Shown piece by piece: positions 61,194-64,000 of a DNA stretch of 64,000 nucleotides. Under the pieces are notes generated by a model. That model searched no databases and had not been told where the DNA came from. It worked only from the letters and a program-made list of their open reading frames with translations. Position 1 is the first letter of the stretch. Each line of letters begins with the position of its first letter. This DNA is from Apostichopus japonicus (lineage: Eukaryota > Echinodermata > Holothuroidea > Aspidochirotida > Stichopodidae), in the NCBI RefSeq assembly GCF_037975245.1, contig NC_092571.1, positions 9,400,501-9,464,500 of the forward strand, given 5' to 3'. A program made the position numbers and the translations under genes.

Positions 61194-62549
61194 CAGACCT
61201 GTCAACCTGTTTGACCCCAAAATAGGGAGAATAACATTTTTCAGGGCCCAAAAAACGGGAGAATATGGGGAAAATAGGGAGGTTGGTAATTTTCAACTGA
61301 AATTATATAAATACTCCTAAATAAATACAGTAGTCTACAGTACCGCTCATGTATAACTGGACATGTGTATGCGCACAGGATCGTATAAAGACATATAAAC
61401 AAGAACAATCGCGTATAAATATTCGTTGACAAACAAATTGTCGTGTAGACACCTTGTATAATCCCTGTACGAGTTTATACGCAGGTTATGCTATTGTGCT
61501 CAATGAATAGGGTTTTAAGTCGCCGAAAGAATTAGTGAGATGTTTGAAACAGCTGTTTCTTAAATTGTAGTTTAAGACGTGATATTCACCTAGCATCGAA
61601 GAGGACGCAGGTAAAGTGTGTGCCAGCATAGAACTTAACTGTTTTTTGTCGTATACAAGTAGCCTACATGCGAACTGCACACATTCGGTACGCCGCATAT
61701 ACAAACAAGTGACAACTTGTGTTTATTAAACTTGTGCACCATGGCATATGCACAGTGCACGCCGTACGACTGTACTGTATTCAGGACTCGACCAAGGCCA
61801 ACGTACAATAACGACATTGGGCGAAGTCTGAGAACTGACAAAGCAGCCTGATATTGGTTGAGAGTCCCGCACGCGAATTTCTTTTTCCTGAACCTTTCGG
61901 GCAGTGTACGTTGAGTTTAGCCAATCAGAGCGAGGCTGTGTTGATGACGTACTACAGTAAGATGGCGGCGTGCTTACCAAATGTTGAAGTGGGGAAATCA
62001 CATTCGATAAGTCAACATAATTGTTGTACTACAGCAGAAAGTATTAATGTATATAAGCCTTTTCAATTCATGATATAATACTTGGACGTAACTACTTGGA
62101 CATGAGAAAAAGTGGCGGAAAAAATCCACACGGGGCCTCGAACTCACGGTCTTTCGTTTCCCACCTTATGTTTTGAAGCGACGCATTTACCCGACTGACC
62201 ATCTTTACTGAGTAGTACGTCATCAACACGAGCGAGGCTGTGTACGTCATCATCACAGCCTCGCTCTGATTGGCTAAACTCCACGTACACTGCCCGAAAG
62301 GTTCAGGAAAAGAAAATTCGCGTCCCGCACAGCACTGTGTCAGTCGTAACGTGTTTATAAACAGTCAATCTATTTTTAGATTACACTTATTACGCGATAG
62401 GCATAGGACTAACTGTTGGCTGTTTTCAGAAATTTCGCAAGTGATGAAACATTAAAAAACCGGGAGAATAGAATATGAAACCGAGAGGCCGGGAGATTCG
62501 GGTAAAAACCGGGAGTCTCCCGGTAAAACCGGGAGAGTTGACAGGTCTG
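61194..62549. mobile_element. Non-autonomous DNA transposon, CAGACCTGTCAA ends
   Basis: TIRs are CAGACCTGTCAA and TTGACAGGTCTG. Sub-terminal CCGGGAG repeats lie at the right end and AACGGGAGAATA-type sequence at the left. The flanking direct repeat CAATTA is at 61188-61193 and 62550-62555. Inside are two long inverted arms (about 61864-61954 and 62216-62331) with CCAATCAGAGCGAGGCTGTG and its complement. Between them is a tRNA-like segment. No transposase frame. The 6-bp duplication does not match hAT; the superfamily is not assigned. Confidence 0.8.
62133..62205 (-). repeat. tRNA-like segment inside the CAGACCTGTCAA element
   Basis: The minus strand reads ATGGTCAGTCGGGTAAATGC, GTCGCTTCAAAACATAAGGT, then GTGAGTTCGAGGCCCCGTGT. 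It has A-box-like GGTCAGTCGGG and B-box-like GAGTTCGAGGC at tRNA spacing. Probably a captured tRNA-derived SINE head. Confidence 0.5.
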
Positions 62550-62555
62550 CAATTA

Positions 62556-63275
62556 GCATTTGAATATATACAATTATGTATACTGGATGGTCAGGTTATT
62601 TTAAGTTTGTATTGGGAACAAGTTTAGTATTAGTTAATATTGGTAATCTTCTCTCACCAGACAGCAGTGCATGTCTAGTGCAAATGATAGGAAAATAAAA
62701 CGTTTGTCTCCGTGTCTAAGAAGTTTACTTTGACTCCATGTAATCTATGTAAGTAATTTACACGAAAATAAAACGTTTCAAACGTCTTTTTTATTACTCA
62801 AAGTCATACCATGCGAACATTTTGAACCACGGCAGCGACACATCATACCATGCGTGCAGCGGAATTGGTAGAACATTATACGGGAAAGTTACAGAAACTG
62901 GAAAATTAAAAATACCGTAATCCCCATACCACTGATTGACCGAAGGCTAGGTGCTAGGTTCTACACAGACATTATGCTTTAAGTTACATTCGGCCCTATT
63001 CCGCGAAGTTCGTGCAAGGTACAGTACATAGCATTCATAGAAATGCATATAACTTTTTTGAAATGTAAAACTGCGTAATCAATACTTATTTACTATCATT
63101 AGGCCTATCCTTTTGTAATTGATCTTGTTTATTTACCGTAGTATTACATTTCGTGGAAACCTCTGAGCAATATGTACAGTATGGTGCTCTGCGACAAAAT
63201 TATGGTCGTTAGCTAGTGAAGTGATATGGCTTTGATATAGACTGAGTAGACTGACATGCATATAACTACATTCAT
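62556..63275. other. Non-coding region
   Basis: No gene or repeat recognised. Confidence 0.35.
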
Positions 63276-63930
63276 CAACGAGGTAAATGAATCTGGAGGA
63301 TTCATGTCAATTGGGTGCGCGCGTACCATGTATGGAGGGTCATGTGATGTGTTCCAGGGTGGTACTATACTGATATTTCTCTGTAGCAGTTCGAGAACAG
63401 TGTTAGTGACTTCGTGAAAGATTGGTCGGTTCGGACATGGGAAATAACGGCATAAGAAGGTACTGGTACTTCAGGCCTACGAAATAGTGCTAATATGCTA
63501 ACGTTCAACCTTATTCTCTTGAATGAAGGCAGGCTTTCTACATAATCTTACTTATTAATACAGCTCTAGGGCACGCTTTGTCTCATATGGCCTAACGTTT
63601 TAATACACGCTATAAGTTAATGTAGAAATGGGAAATGTTTAGTTCAGTGCAACCACGGAATTCTCCATGGAACAGAGCCTAATGCTGCTCGACGGGAATA
63701 TAGCTATCACGTTAGGCTACAGGCACGGTTATTGCTAGGTAACGGGTGTCGTCTGCTGCTCTAAGCACGCAAACACATTTACGTACTAGTTGGGTGAAAT
63801 AATCATGCGTAATAGGGAGAGTAGTATATTAGTACCACCCTGGAACACATCACATGACCCTCCATACATGGTACGCGCGTACGCCCGTATTTACTGTGTG
63901 ATAGTTTCTCCAGATTCATTTACCTCGTTG
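63276..63930 (-). mobile_element. Long-TIR hAT-like element, copy B, exact 8-bp TSD
   Basis: The ends are CAACGAGGTAAATGAATC and GATTCATTTACCTCGTTG. The direct repeat ACATTCAT is at 63268-63275 and 63931-63938. The inverted arms hold ACCATGTATGGAGGGTCATG. It is 655 bp and is the inverted counterpart of copy A at 16431-17108, with the same interior (GGCCTACGAAATAGTGCTAA, CACGGAATTCTCCATGG). No transposase. Confidence 0.9.
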
Positions 63931-64000
63931 ACATTCATCGATTCAGGTGGCATACTCCTATTAGAGTCTATATCAATCCGCTCGATTGTTCTCCTATCTC

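Overview
Eukaryotic (metazoan) nuclear DNA: genes with GT-AG introns, AT-rich intergenic sequence, many microsatellites, and a dense load of short DNA transposons and tandem repeats. The protein families (a uronyl-2-sulfotransferase-like enzyme, POLG, a FASTK-domain protein) and the many hAT-like MITEs fit a marine invertebrate deuterostome such as an echinoderm. That placement is an inference with low confidence.

Layout. 1-10860 is a satellite with a 22-bp unit. It is homogeneous and built from local segmental duplications up to about 8.9 kb, decays towards its edge, and then flips orientation at about 9785. 11-17 kb is a cluster of short hAT-like elements, several with exact 8-bp target-site duplications, plus a 52-bp tandem array interrupted by one such element. 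19-22 kb holds an intact single-exon sulfotransferase gene (20781-21767). A possible membrane-anchor exon lies upstream of it. 25.0-25.35 kb is a decayed LINE reverse-transcriptase fragment. 25.78-30.2 kb is an array of about 38 units of about 117 bp, each with a long G run, and 30.7-31.1 kb is a 26-bp array. 32-41 kb is a field of nested MITEs ending in a solo-LTR-like element (40641-41237). 41-47 kb is mostly non-coding with further element copies.

47.7-60.5 kb is the main genic part. The last three exons of POLG (mitochondrial DNA polymerase gamma, catalytic subunit; + strand, stop at 51013) face, tail to tail, a FAST-kinase-domain (FASTKD) gene on the - strand (stop at 51372-51374). Both proteins act in mitochondria, in mtDNA replication and mitochondrial RNA metabolism. 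Five FASTKD coding exons read cleanly, with a C-terminal RAP domain split over two exons. One intron contains a second 22-bp satellite (53.4-55.14 kb).

The most unusual observation is at 55.73-56.80 kb. A 164-bp unit carrying the 42-bp FAST_2 exon of the FASTKD gene (DIEICLDDTNSPLP) is tandemly repeated. Seven copies are visible, five of them with both splice sites. Because the exon is phase 1-1 and 14 codons long, any number of copies could be spliced in without a frame shift. No complete multi-gene operon-like or prokaryotic system is present. Most long open frames in the arrays are artefacts of stop-free repeat units.
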